Shown in pieces: positions 16,174 through 24,422 of a stretch of DNA of 64,000 nucleotides. Both the position numbers and the translations under genes were made by a program. Origin of the DNA: Marisediminitalea oceani (GTDB lineage: Bacteria; Pseudomonadota; Gammaproteobacteria; Enterobacterales; Alteromonadaceae); the NCBI RefSeq assembly GCF_003731635.1, contig NZ_RCUA01000021.1, forward strand, positions 1 to 64,000, read 5' to 3'. Below the pieces are notes generated by a model. That model was not told the origin of the DNA and did not search any database. It was given only the letters and a program-made list of their open reading frames with translations. How positions within the stretch are numbered: the first letter of the stretch is position 1; every line of letters begins with the position of its first letter.

Positions 16174-16613
16174 AAACAGTAATTCTGACGGTCTTATTAC
16201 TTATCTCTGCTTCGGTTGTGGCGACTGAAGATAGCTATGAGTTTGATACGCCGCAGCAGCGTCAGCTGTTTTTGTCGCTCACCGAGGAGCTGCGCTGCCC
16301 TATGTGTCAGAACCAGAATATTGCCGATTCTGACGCCATGATTGCCCATGACATGCGTCGTAAGGTGTATAACCTGGTGAAACAGGGTAAAACCGGTGAT
16401 GAAGTCATTGACTACATGAAAACCCGCTATGGCGATTTTATCAGCTATAAGCCCCCGGTAACGCCGGTGACAATGTGGTTATGGCTGGCGCCGGTGTTAT
16501 TCGCCTTGCTGGCGTTTGTGATAGTTATTGTTCGACGGAAGTCGACTCCGCCGGAAGACATGGCCGCCAAGCTGGCCAAAGCTGAGGCGATGTTAAAGCA
16601 GGGTGATAAGTAA
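16170..16613 (+). CDS. ccmH: Cytochrome c maturation protein CcmH (thioredoxin-like part)
   Basis: The gene encodes 147 residues: signal peptide (MKTVILTVLLLISASVVA), a redox motif LRCPMCQNQNIADSDA and a C-terminal membrane helix (MWLWLAPVLFALLAFVIVIV). This is the short CcmH; the TPR half found fused in E. coli is the separate next gene. It presents apocytochrome to CcmF. It ends where ccmI starts. Confidence 0.95.
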   Translation: MKTVILTVLLLISASVVATEDSYEFDTPQQRQLFLSLTEELRCPMCQNQNIADSDAMIAHDMRRKVYNLVKQGKTGDEVIDYMKTRYGDFISYKPPVTPVTMWLWLAPVLFALLAFVIVIVRRKSTPPEDMAAKLAKAEAMLKQGDK

Positions 16614-17839
16614 TGTCGTGGATGTTTATTGGGGCTGTCGTTGCACTGATAGCCATGTTGATCCTGCTGGTGGTTTTACCCTGGTTAAAGCAGCGTCCGG
16701 AACAGGAAAATCTGACCCAGGCTAACATTGCTGTGGTTAAAGAGCGTTTAAAGGAATTGCAACGCGAAGTCGACGAGGGCTTGCTCAGTGAGCAGGATAT
16801 GCGTCAGGCCAGTGATGAAATTAAAATATCGCTGGTAGAAGAGCAACAGGCAGAATCTAAAGGATCGGCAAATGCTTCTTTTGTACTGGCTTGTGGCGCG
16901 TTGCTGGCCTTGCTGGTTGGTGGCTTTGCATATTTTAAAGCCAGTAATATTGATCATTTGCAGGACGCGCAGGCAGCGCTTGATGCGTTACCCAAGCTCA
17001 GTGCCAAGCTGGCTGATGGTCAGGGCGAAAACTTTACCCCGCAGGATTTTCAGCAGTTGACGCTGGCTATCCGCAAGCGTCTGCAGGAAAACCCTGAAGA
17101 TGGTCAGGGGTGGATGTATCTTGGTCGTATATGGATGGCTCTGAGTCAGACAGAAGAAGCTTACGCGGCGCTGGAGAAAGCACTGCATTTCTCGCCTGAT
17201 GACGAGAACGTGCGCATGACTTATGCTCGTGCACTGATGATGAGTGATGACAAAGCCCAGCTTGAAAACGCCCGGCGTTTATTAGCCTCATTGATTGATG
17301 GGCAACAACAAAATGATAACCTGGTACTAATGCAGGCAGTTGTGGCAGGCCGGTTAGGCGATAAGGTACTATTGGCTAATAGTCTTGCCAGGCTGGAGGG
17401 GAAGCTTCCTGCTGACAGTCCTATCGCCATGCAGTTAACTGAAAGGTTGGCCAGTTTAAATGGAGAGCAACCAGCAAAAGCAACTGTTACCGGTTTCAAC
17501 CTGACTGTGGAAATCACTGAAGAGCTGGCAACCAATCTGCCGGATAACGGGTTTTTGTTTGTATTTGCCCAGGATGCCAACAGTGATAACCGGATGCCCG
17601 CAGCGGTGTTAAGGTTACCCTTAGATAATTTACCGTTAACTGTAACGTTAACCAGCGAGAATGCCATGGCGCCTAATTATTCACTGGAGCAGCTTTCGAC
17701 AGCCCGCCTGATTGCCCGTATTTCAGCCGATCAGGAAGCGCCTGCTCAACCAGGCGATCTTGAAGGCACGATGGAGACTGCAGTGGAAAACGGTAAAGTT
17801 ATCGATCAAACCATCGTAATCAACAAGGAATTAATGTGA
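16613..17839 (+). CDS. ccmI: Cytochrome c maturation TPR protein CcmI
   Basis: The gene encodes 408 residues with two membrane helices (about 4-24 and 88-110) and a leucine-rich cytoplasmic loop between them (VKERLKELQREVDEGLLS). The periplasmic TPR repeats cover about 120-270 (WMYLGRIWMALSQTEEAYAALEKAL), and a C-terminal domain follows. It binds apocytochrome c C-termini for the CcmF/H ligase. It overlaps the mlaA start by four bases, which is the notable part of the context. Confidence 0.93.
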   Translation: MSWMFIGAVVALIAMLILLVVLPWLKQRPEQENLTQANIAVVKERLKELQREVDEGLLSEQDMRQASDEIKISLVEEQQAESKGSANASFVLACGALLALLVGGFAYFKASNIDHLQDAQAALDALPKLSAKLADGQGENFTPQDFQQLTLAIRKRLQENPEDGQGWMYLGRIWMALSQTEEAYAALEKALHFSPDDENVRMTYARALMMSDDKAQLENARRLLASLIDGQQQNDNLVLMQAVVAGRLGDKVLLANSLARLEGKLPADSPIAMQLTERLASLNGEQPAKATVTGFNLTVEITEELATNLPDNGFLFVFAQDANSDNRMPAAVLRLPLDNLPLTVTLTSENAMAPNYSLEQLSTARLIARISADQEAPAQPGDLEGTMETAVENGKVIDQTIVINKELM

Positions 17840-18693
17840 CATTATCTATGCGTCGCTTTTCGTTATTTCTCCTTTTCTCAGGCGCTTTGTTTCTTTCAGG
17901 CTGCGCCAGCAATAATGCCGAGCAGCAGGCTCAGGCCAATTCGCCGGCTAATTCTGCCAGTACGTCGCCTGACTACTCTGATCCGCGCGACCCGCTGGAG
18001 AGTGTTAACCGCGTTGTGTGGGATTTTAACTGGGAAATCCTCGATAAGTATTTGTTGCGTCCAGCGGCAACCACCTACGTGACCGTAGTACCAGGTTTTG
18101 CCCGAACTGGCCTTTCTAATGCGGTAGAAAACCTGGCCGAACCTGCCAATATGCTTAATAACCTCTTGCAGGGTAAGGTGGGACCTTCTTTTGATAGCTT
18201 TACCCGTTTTGTTATTAACTCGACGGTTGGTGTAGCGGGTTTCTTTGATGTTGCAGGTGCTATGGGTTTACAACGGCAGGAAGAAGAGTTTGGCGAGACC
18301 CTCGGTAAGTGGGGGGTAGGAAGCGGGCCGTTTTTGATGTTGCCCGCCAGAGGGCCCAGCGATCCGCGCAGCTTTACCGGGGATATCGTGGATAACCTCT
18401 ATTTTCCAATGACACTAATGACAGGTAATCTTAACGTATTAAGGTTTACTGTTGGCGCACTGGAGGCTCGTGCTCAGTTGCTGGGCCAGGAAGGTCAGAT
18501 TGAAAACGCCAGAGATCCTTACGAGCAGGTTAAAAACATTTATTTTCAAAACCTTGAGTTTCGGGTAACGGATGGTAAGAACCTCGATGCGCAGCCCGAT
18601 GAGGAAGAAGCCGAAGAGTTCGACGAATTTGAGGCATTGTTTGATGATGTGGATCTGGAAAGTGAGCCACTCGATGAGGCAGTGGACAACTAG
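17836..18693 (+). CDS. mlaA: Outer-membrane lipoprotein MlaA (VacJ)
   Basis: The gene encodes 285 residues, starting GTG 17836, with ATG 17848 an alternative. Signal peptide with lipobox LFLSGC. The MlaA family body follows: DPLESVNRVVWDFNWEILDKY, FARTGLSNAVENLAEPANMLNN, FTRFVINSTVGVAGFFDVA, GETLGKWGVGSGPFLMLPARGPS. It removes surface-exposed phospholipid from the outer membrane and passes it to MlaC. The C-terminal tail is strongly acidic. Its start overlaps the ccmI stop, so it is translated as the last gene of the ccm operon. The rest of the mla system is not here. Confidence 0.95.
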   Translation: MTLSMRRFSLFLLFSGALFLSGCASNNAEQQAQANSPANSASTSPDYSDPRDPLESVNRVVWDFNWEILDKYLLRPAATTYVTVVPGFARTGLSNAVENLAEPANMLNNLLQGKVGPSFDSFTRFVINSTVGVAGFFDVAGAMGLQRQEEEFGETLGKWGVGSGPFLMLPARGPSDPRSFTGDIVDNLYFPMTLMTGNLNVLRFTVGALEARAQLLGQEGQIENARDPYEQVKNIYFQNLEFRVTDGKNLDAQPDEEEAEEFDEFEALFDDVDLESEPLDEAVDN

Positions 18694-18701
18694 AAAGCTA
18701 A

Positions 18702-18735
18702 AACAAAAGGCGCGTTAAGCGCCTTTTGTTATTTT
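18702..18735. terminator. Bidirectional terminator between mlaA and galE
   Basis: AACAAAAGGCGC (18702-18713) pairs perfectly with GCGCCTTTTGTT (18719-18730) around a five-base loop, with T-rich flanks in both directions. It separates the convergent mlaA and galE genes. Confidence 0.9.
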
Positions 18736-18740
18736 AAGGG

Positions 18741-19754
18741 TTAATAGCCCTGTGGGTTTTGTGATTGCCAGTGCCAGGCATTTTCACACATATCCTCGAG
18801 GGTTTTCTGAGCGTTCCAGTTAAGCTCGGTAGCCGCTTTGGTGGGGTCTGCATAGCAGGCTGCTACGTCGCCTGAACGACGCGGTGCAATCTTGTAGTTT
18901 ATAGCCTTGCCGCAAGCTTTTTCAAAGGCCTTAATCATTTCCAGAACAGAATAACCCTGCCCGGTACCCAGATTATAAATATCCAGTCCCATATTCAGGT
19001 CAAGACGTTCGATGGCTTTCAAATGGCCATTAGCTAAATCTTCTACATGGATATAATCGCGAACTCCGGTGCCATCCGGTGTGTCGTAGTCATCACCAAA
19101 AACTGCTAATTGCTCAAGTTTACCGGAAGCAACCTGTGAAATATAAGGCATCAGGTTATTAGGAATACCATTAGGATCTTCGCCAATCTGACCTGAAGGA
19201 TGCGCTCCCACTGGGTTGAAATAACGCAGTAACACGATATTCCAGGCTTCGTCTGACTGATACAGATCGGTCAGAATAGTCTCTACCATCAGTTTGGACA
19301 TTCCGTAAGGATTCGTTGGCTGACCAGTAGCCATATCTTCTCTTAATGGTAGCGAAACCGGATCGCCATATACAGTGGCAGATGAACTGAAAACAATACT
19401 CTTAACGTTGTGCTTACGCATTACATCACACAGCGTGACAGAGCCGTAAACGTTGTTTTCATAGTATTCCAATGGCTTCTGTACCGATTCACCAACGGCC
19501 TTCAAGCCGGCGAAGTGAATCACGGCATCGATGTCATGGTTTGAGAAAACCTCATCGAGCTGTTCAGTGTTACGGATATCACCCTGTACGAAGGTGACGG
19601 CTTTACCGGTTAAGGCTGACACGCGCTTGAGGGATTCCTCTGAGGCATTACTGAGGTTATCAAATACCACAACCTGATAATCCGCTTCCAGTAATTGCAG
19701 TACGGTATGGCTGCCGATATAGCCAGCTCCACCGGTGACAAGTATTGTTTTCAT
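18741..19754 (-). CDS. galE: UDP-glucose 4-epimerase GalE
   Basis: The gene encodes 337 residues, the family length. It has the NAD-binding [17 protein letters not shown] motif at the N-terminus, a catalytic Ser in FSSSATVYG, and the YGMSK Tyr-Lys pair. Sugar-binding words include [12 protein letters not shown] and [13 protein letters not shown]. It interconverts UDP-glucose and UDP-galactose and so feeds the polysaccharide genes at 21853-32214. Its start overlaps the stop of the small membrane-protein gene upstream (ATGA). Confidence 0.96.
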   Translation of the reverse strand: MKTILVTGGAGYIGSHTVLQLLEADYQVVVFDNLSNASEESLKRVSALTGKAVTFVQGDIRNTEQLDEVFSNHDIDAVIHFAGLKAVGESVQKPLEYYENNVYGSVTLCDVMRKHNVKSIVFSSSATVYGDPVSLPLREDMATGQPTNPYGMSKLMVETILTDLYQSDEAWNIVLLRYFNPVGAHPSGQIGEDPNGIPNNLMPYISQVASGKLEQLAVFGDDYDTPDGTGVRDYIHVEDLANGHLKAIERLDLNMGLDIYNLGTGQGYSVLEMIKAFEKACGKAINYKIAPRRSGDVAACYADPTKAATELNWNAQKTLEDMCENAWHWQSQNPQGY

Positions 19755-20053
19755 TGCTTATCCTTGTGTGACAACGATTCTAAATATTTGGCGCTTAACG
19801 AGTATTGTACAGGTTTCACAATAATGGGATATAGCAGGAAAACCAGCAATGCCCATAAAAGCGACGTCCAGTCGGCTGCAACACGAAGGAGTAGTGCAAA
19901 CGCCGGTACAATCACCAGTAGTTTAAGAATGTTCAGTACGGTCTTTTCAGGAACCGTGAGTTTTTTGGCCGCTCGTTCCAGCCGGCGCATTCGTTCTGCC
20001 AGAGGCAGGCCAGCTAAACCAGGAATATTGCGCGTCGAAAAATATAAATGCAT
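19751..20053 (-). CDS. Small membrane protein of unknown function
   Basis: The gene encodes 100 residues: a basic N-terminal part ([20 protein letters not shown]) and two closely spaced hydrophobic segments (about 41-60 and 65-82), so probably an inner-membrane hairpin. I think of the Alteromonadales DUF6170-type small proteins, but this is from memory of shape, not a firm match. It is co-transcribed and coupled with galE through a four-base overlap. The terminator of the transporter gene upstream separates it from that gene. Confidence 0.7.
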   Translation of the reverse strand: MHLYFSTRNIPGLAGLPLAERMRRLERAAKKLTVPEKTVLNILKLLVIVPAFALLLRVAADWTSLLWALLVFLLYPIIVKPVQYSLSAKYLESLSHKDKQ

Positions 20054-20065
20054 ATAGTGCTCTTA

Positions 20066-20100
20066 ATAAAAAACCGCCGGGACATGACGTCACGGCGGTT
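20066..20100 (-). terminator. Intrinsic terminator of the POT transporter gene
   Basis: On the leftward strand, AACCGCCG (20100-20093) pairs with CGGCGGTT (20079-20072) around a 13-base loop, followed by a run of Ts. It lies about 40 bases after the transporter stop. Confidence 0.85.
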
Positions 20101-20140
20101 ATTGTATGGCAATCAGCCAGTGTTTAAAACACAGGCGTCA

Positions 20141-21670
20141 CTATTGCGCCTTTTCTCCAATACCGGCTTTTTCCCAGAATCGGGATTTAAAGCTCATCAA
20201 GCCAATCACAATTGCAATGGCAATACTAAACAAGGCGATCTGAAGATACAGGTTTGGCATTTCCTGCACGTTCTCAGGGTCAAAGTTTCCTGAAAGCAGG
20301 CCCGCGATAATATTACCAATAGAGTAGGTGAGTACGAATACGCCCATCATTTGACCCGCAAAACGCTTAGGTGACAATTTACTTACGGCACTTAGTGCTA
20401 CCGGGCTAAGGCAGAGTTCGCCCACGGTATGCAGGAAGTAAGTAGTTACCAGCCACATAGGGGCTACTTTAAGTCCTTGGGCCGCATATTGAGATGCCAT
20501 AAACATGACCAGGAAGCCTGAAGCCATAATCACAATACCGATTGCACACTTAATGGTGTAAGAAGGATCAATCATGCGTTTGGCAAGGTTAATCCAAAGT
20601 GCTGCAAAAAACGGCGACAGAATAATAATAAACAGTGAATTAGAGAGCTGGAACCACACGGTAGGGATAGCATCCATACCAAACCATGATGTCAGCCATG
20701 AGCCACTTTCCAGTGCGCGATCGGTATAGTTTTGAGCGAATAAATTCAGTGAAGAGCCGGCTTGTTCGAAGCCTGACCAGAAGCATGCAGAGGCAACACA
20801 GACTAAAAACAGGGCCCACATACGTTGCTTTTCATTATCGCTTAACTCACCTTTAAAATAGATGAAACCGAAATAAACAAAGAAAATGGCGGTGAAAATA
20901 ATAGCGACTTTTTCGGCAAGAGCGACGGGCTCGATAACGATGGTGCCCATATGTGCCAGGATAATGACCACAATGGCTGCTGCCAGCACACCGAATACAC
21001 TTAGCCAGGCACGCTGTTTCGCGGCACCGACATATGGGTTTGCAGGTTCAACCGACTCTGCAGCTAAAGAACGGTTACTAAAGTAATACTGAACGAGGCC
21101 AAAGCCCATACCCACTGCAGCGGCGCCAAATGCATAGTGCCAGCCCCAGTTCTCCTGCAGGTAACCTGTGACCAGATACGCAATCAAAGAACCGATGTTT
21201 ATGCCCATGTAATAAAGGGCATAGCCACTGTCCCGGCGGCTATCGTCGTCACCATATTGCTGACCAACCATGGCTGAAATGTTTGGCTTAAGTAACCCTG
21301 TACCAGTGGCAACCAGAATAAGTCCGACAAAGAAAAGGTTTTGCAGGTCGACAGCCAGTACAATGTGTCCGGCGAAGATAATTAAACCGCCGTACCAAAC
21401 GGCTTTTTTACCGCCAATCAGACGGTCAGCAAACCAGCCGCCGGGTAAGCCAAGAAAATATACCGCACCGGTGTACAGGCCATATATGGCGCCGGCTGAT
21501 GCTACGGTGAAGCCCAGGCCTTGTGTTTGCAAGCTGGCTGTCATGAACAGCACGAGCAGAGCACGCATGCCATAGTAGCTCATGCGCTCCCACATTTCGG
21601 TAAAAAATAACGTTCTCAGACCCTTTGGATGGCCGAAAAAACTGGTGTCGTTAGAAGTTTTTGTTGTCAC
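20141..21670 (-). CDS. POT-family proton-dependent oligopeptide transporter
   Basis: The gene encodes 509 residues with about 14 hydrophobic segments. The family signature FFTEMWERMSYYGMRALLV near residues 22-40 contains the ExxER proton-coupling motif. GYALYYMGINIGSL and the GxxxADR-like loop WFADRLIGGKKAVWYGG are also typical. It imports di- and tripeptides with protons, like DtpA-D. It is a single-gene unit with its own terminator. Which Dtp subgroup it belongs to is not decided. Confidence 0.93.
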   Translation of the reverse strand: MTTKTSNDTSFFGHPKGLRTLFFTEMWERMSYYGMRALLVLFMTASLQTQGLGFTVASAGAIYGLYTGAVYFLGLPGGWFADRLIGGKKAVWYGGLIIFAGHIVLAVDLQNLFFVGLILVATGTGLLKPNISAMVGQQYGDDDSRRDSGYALYYMGINIGSLIAYLVTGYLQENWGWHYAFGAAAVGMGFGLVQYYFSNRSLAAESVEPANPYVGAAKQRAWLSVFGVLAAAIVVIILAHMGTIVIEPVALAEKVAIIFTAIFFVYFGFIYFKGELSDNEKQRMWALFLVCVASACFWSGFEQAGSSLNLFAQNYTDRALESGSWLTSWFGMDAIPTVWFQLSNSLFIIILSPFFAALWINLAKRMIDPSYTIKCAIGIVIMASGFLVMFMASQYAAQGLKVAPMWLVTTYFLHTVGELCLSPVALSAVSKLSPKRFAGQMMGVFVLTYSIGNIIAGLLSGNFDPENVQEMPNLYLQIALFSIAIAIVIGLMSFKSRFWEKAGIGEKAQ

Positions 21671-21852
21671 AACAGAGTTCCATATAGTTTTTATTTAAAT
21701 TTATTATCGTCTGGGTGCACTGTCTGCAGGCAGGAGCTGCTCGTACACTGGTTATCTCTCTTATACTAGAGGATGATTCCCGACACAAGCTGCCGAAGTT
21801 AAAGCGCTGCTCGTGGCGGGGAATCGGTTATCATCTGATTGTAGCGTTTGAC

Positions 21853-22980
21853 TTACAACTCTTTGATAGTGGCGATGATAATGCGGCCCGCTATGAAGGC
21901 CATTATTAGTAAAACGCCAATTAATACAAGATTATAGATTTTTCTTGGGTAAGCAGCTTCGTCTGGCAAAGTGGGCGACTCGATGGTGACCAGGTGCTGT
22001 ATTTGCTGATAAGTGTCGACCCGTGCATTTTCAAGAGTCATCAGTGATGAACCATATGCCTGCATGGCAAGCTCGGCCTGAACCTGTAAATTGGAATACT
22101 GTGCCATCAACTGATTAATCGATAATTTTGCGTCCCCATTTTGTGCGTCACTGATTTTCGTTTTCTGACTGCTAATCTGTTCCTCCAGAGCTCTGATTTG
22201 ACGCTTAAGGGATATTATTTCTGGCGCAGAGTCAGACATAATGCTCTTTAATGTATTCAGTTCTGCCTCTTTTTGGGCCAAAGTCGCTTCTAATGAGAAG
22301 GCAATTTGTTGAATGGCAGCGCCTTCCGCATTAGGGTCTAGCACGTTGTACTTGGTTTGAAAACTTATCAGAGCCAGTTTGGCATTTTGCAGTTTTTCCT
22401 CAACGATGTCGTGTTCACTCTGAGCAAAAGCTAAACGGGATTTAGCAAGGTTATTACTGATCTCATTAATAAATTGTTCAGCACGCTTAACAATCGTTTC
22501 GCTAATCAGCTGAGCATAGGCAGCGTCATACGCTCTGGCAGAGAGTTCGATTACACTCGTGTTGGAATCGATAACCACTTCTGTGTTAGCGAGGTAATAT
22601 TCGAGAAAGTCTTCTTCGCTGTGATTCGAGGCGAGCCTACTAATAAAATCTCCTGCTGAAGAGGTGTAGTGCTCACGCAGTCCGATAGTCTCATCAAGAT
22701 AATGGAGCATGTCGGCAGACTGCACGAAGGCAACAACCAATTGGCTATCATTAGCACTGGCGACCCCGGTTACGCCGCTCATCAACATGGATGATGGATC
22801 GAAACTGCTAGCGCCATCAGATGATTTAACCACAAGCTGACTGGTACTTTCGTACTTAGGTGCCGCAATCAACGTTAAATAAAGCGCGTACACTAGCCAG
22901 GGTATGATAACTAGAAGAATAGGGCGCTTCTTAAGTTGAGTAGTAATATTGTTAAGCACTTGATTCATGTTTCTGCTCAT
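21853..22980 (-). CDS. kpsE: Capsule export inner-membrane protein, KpsE/CtrB-like
   Basis: The gene encodes 375 residues with a membrane helix near the N-terminus (RPILLVIIPWLVYALYLTLIA) and another at the C-terminus (YNLVLIGVLLIMAFIAG). Between them is a long periplasmic coiled-coil region (residues about 180-300, LNTLKSIMSDSAPEIISLKRQ). A PxxP-like LPDEAAYPRKIYN comes before the last helix. This is the polysaccharide co-polymerase 3 layout that links the ABC exporter to the outer-membrane channel. It starts directly after the kpsT stop with no gap. Confidence 0.9.
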   Translation of the reverse strand: MSRNMNQVLNNITTQLKKRPILLVIIPWLVYALYLTLIAAPKYESTSQLVVKSSDGASSFDPSSMLMSGVTGVASANDSQLVVAFVQSADMLHYLDETIGLREHYTSSAGDFISRLASNHSEEDFLEYYLANTEVVIDSNTSVIELSARAYDAAYAQLISETIVKRAEQFINEISNNLAKSRLAFAQSEHDIVEEKLQNAKLALISFQTKYNVLDPNAEGAAIQQIAFSLEATLAQKEAELNTLKSIMSDSAPEIISLKRQIRALEEQISSQKTKISDAQNGDAKLSINQLMAQYSNLQVQAELAMQAYGSSLMTLENARVDTYQQIQHLVTIESPTLPDEAAYPRKIYNLVLIGVLLIMAFIAGRIIIATIKEL

Positions 22981-23631
22981 TTATTCCATGTAGGCTGCGA
23001 TACCTTCTTCAAGGTCACTGTAGTAATTGAGTTGGCCGTCTTCAATGATGATCGCCGAAGTACAAAATTCCCGCACCTGTTCCATTTCGTGGCTGACCAT
23101 TATAAGCCCGGCTTCTTTAGCTTTGACTTCCAAAGCTTGCCTGGCCTTGCGGCGAAATTTAGGGTCACCAACCGATGTTGCCTCGTCTATAAGATAGATA
23201 TCGAAATGAATATTAATGCAACAGGCAAACACCAGTCTTGCGCGCATACCTGACGAATACGTTTTTACAGGTAAGTCGAAACGTTTACCAATTTCGGCAA
23301 AGTCCTGCACTGCCTCTTCGTAAGTTGCCAGGTCTTTTACATCATTAATACGCGCTATAAACCGGGCATTTTCGCGACCGGTCATTTGCGGATGTACCCC
23401 GGTTGCCAAAGCAACCGGCCATGACATAGATTTATTGGTATAAATCTGGCCTTTATCAGGATATTCACTTTTGGCCAGCATGCGAAACAGAGTCGACTTA
23501 CCAGCCCCGTTTTTCCCCAAAATAGCAACGTTATTCTCAGTGGGAAAATCAAAGTTGAGGTTTCTGAAAATATACTGAGGGCCCAGCCGGCTGGGATATG
23601 ACTTGGTTAGATTAATTAAGCGTATAGTCAT
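22981..23631 (-). CDS. kpsT: Capsule ABC exporter ATPase, KpsT/CtrD-like
   Basis: The gene encodes 216 residues. Walker A is LGKNGAGKSTLFRML (about 34-48), the signature KTYSSGMRARLVFACCI, and Walker B DIYLIDEATSVGD. An H-loop lies in IMVSHEMEQV. The YSSGMRARL form is typical of the capsule and O-antigen exporter subfamily. It powers export through KpsM. It overlaps kpsM by four bases. Confidence 0.94.
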   Translation of the reverse strand: MTIRLINLTKSYPSRLGPQYIFRNLNFDFPTENNVAILGKNGAGKSTLFRMLAKSEYPDKGQIYTNKSMSWPVALATGVHPQMTGRENARFIARINDVKDLATYEEAVQDFAEIGKRFDLPVKTYSSGMRARLVFACCINIHFDIYLIDEATSVGDPKFRRKARQALEVKAKEAGLIMVSHEMEQVREFCTSAIIIEDGQLNYYSDLEEGIAAYME

Positions 23632-24422
23632 CGGGATAACAGGCCTTTCCAGGTCAGATGGTACAATGATACGGCAAAGAAAAACGTAACCAGTGTAAAT
23701 TCAATGGTGTAACTAACGCTGACACCATAGCTTCCATAAGATTCATAACAGGCGTATCGAGCCAGTTCTATAAAATGAGCAAGCGGATTCCAGTCCAGCC
23801 AGTGCCAATATTGTTTAGGAATATCCTGCAAACTGAAAAATACGCAGGAGATAAAAAACAAAGGGCGCGTAAGTAATCCTACGACTTTTTTTACTTCCGG
23901 GACGTACGATGAAGCGATCCCGAGCAGACAACTCATACTGATTGTCATGAGCCATAAGAGATGAAAAAGTAGTATCAACAATAACGGATCATGAATTTTT
24001 AAATCTACTTCCATCAAATAAACCGTAAGTAAAGATAAAATTACGACAATGACCTTTATGGTGTACTCAACAAAAGCCGAGACCAGTAGTCCGGATATGG
24101 GTTGGACCTGTCGAAAAGCATAGAGAGGTTTATTTTTATTGAAAGCACCAGCGACTTTTGGAAAAGGTTGGAGGAAAGATTGTATTCCTATCATTCCGAT
24201 CAGCATAAACATAAAGACTGGAATTCCGTGAACATCATCTCCGCCTAAAAAACTTCTGGCATAAGACAAACCGAAGATGAACAGGAAGGGCTCTAAAAAG
24301 CCCCAGGCTAAGCCTAACTTATCGTTGAATTGCGAGCGCAACTCTCGCAGGAAAAGTGCAAAACAAACACTTTTCCATACTTTGAGTTGAGAGCGAAATG
24401 AGACGCTTACAATATCTGACAT
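23628..24422 (-). CDS. kpsM: Capsule ABC exporter permease, KpsM/CtrC-like
   Basis: The gene encodes 264 residues with six hydrophobic helices. Its N-terminus carries the ABC-2 polysaccharide export words FALFLRELRSQFNDKLGLAWGFLEPFLF. It forms the inner-membrane channel with KpsT. It overlaps kpsT (four bases) and kpsD (one base), so the whole set is one leftward transcript. Confidence 0.94.
   Translation of the reverse strand: MSDIVSVSFRSQLKVWKSVCFALFLRELRSQFNDKLGLAWGFLEPFLFIFGLSYARSFLGGDDVHGIPVFMFMLIGMIGIQSFLQPFPKVAGAFNKNKPLYAFRQVQPISGLLVSAFVEYTIKVIVVILSLLTVYLMEVDLKIHDPLLLILLFHLLWLMTISMSCLLGIASSYVPEVKKVVGLLTRPLFFISCVFFSLQDIPKQYWHWLDWNPLAHFIELARYACYESYGSYGVSVSYTIEFTLVTFFFAVSLYHLTWKGLLSR

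Noticed and set aside
21671-21909. Small forward frame between the POT transporter and kpsE
   Set aside because: No ribosome site, overlaps the end of kpsE in antisense, and its sequence shows no conserved pattern.
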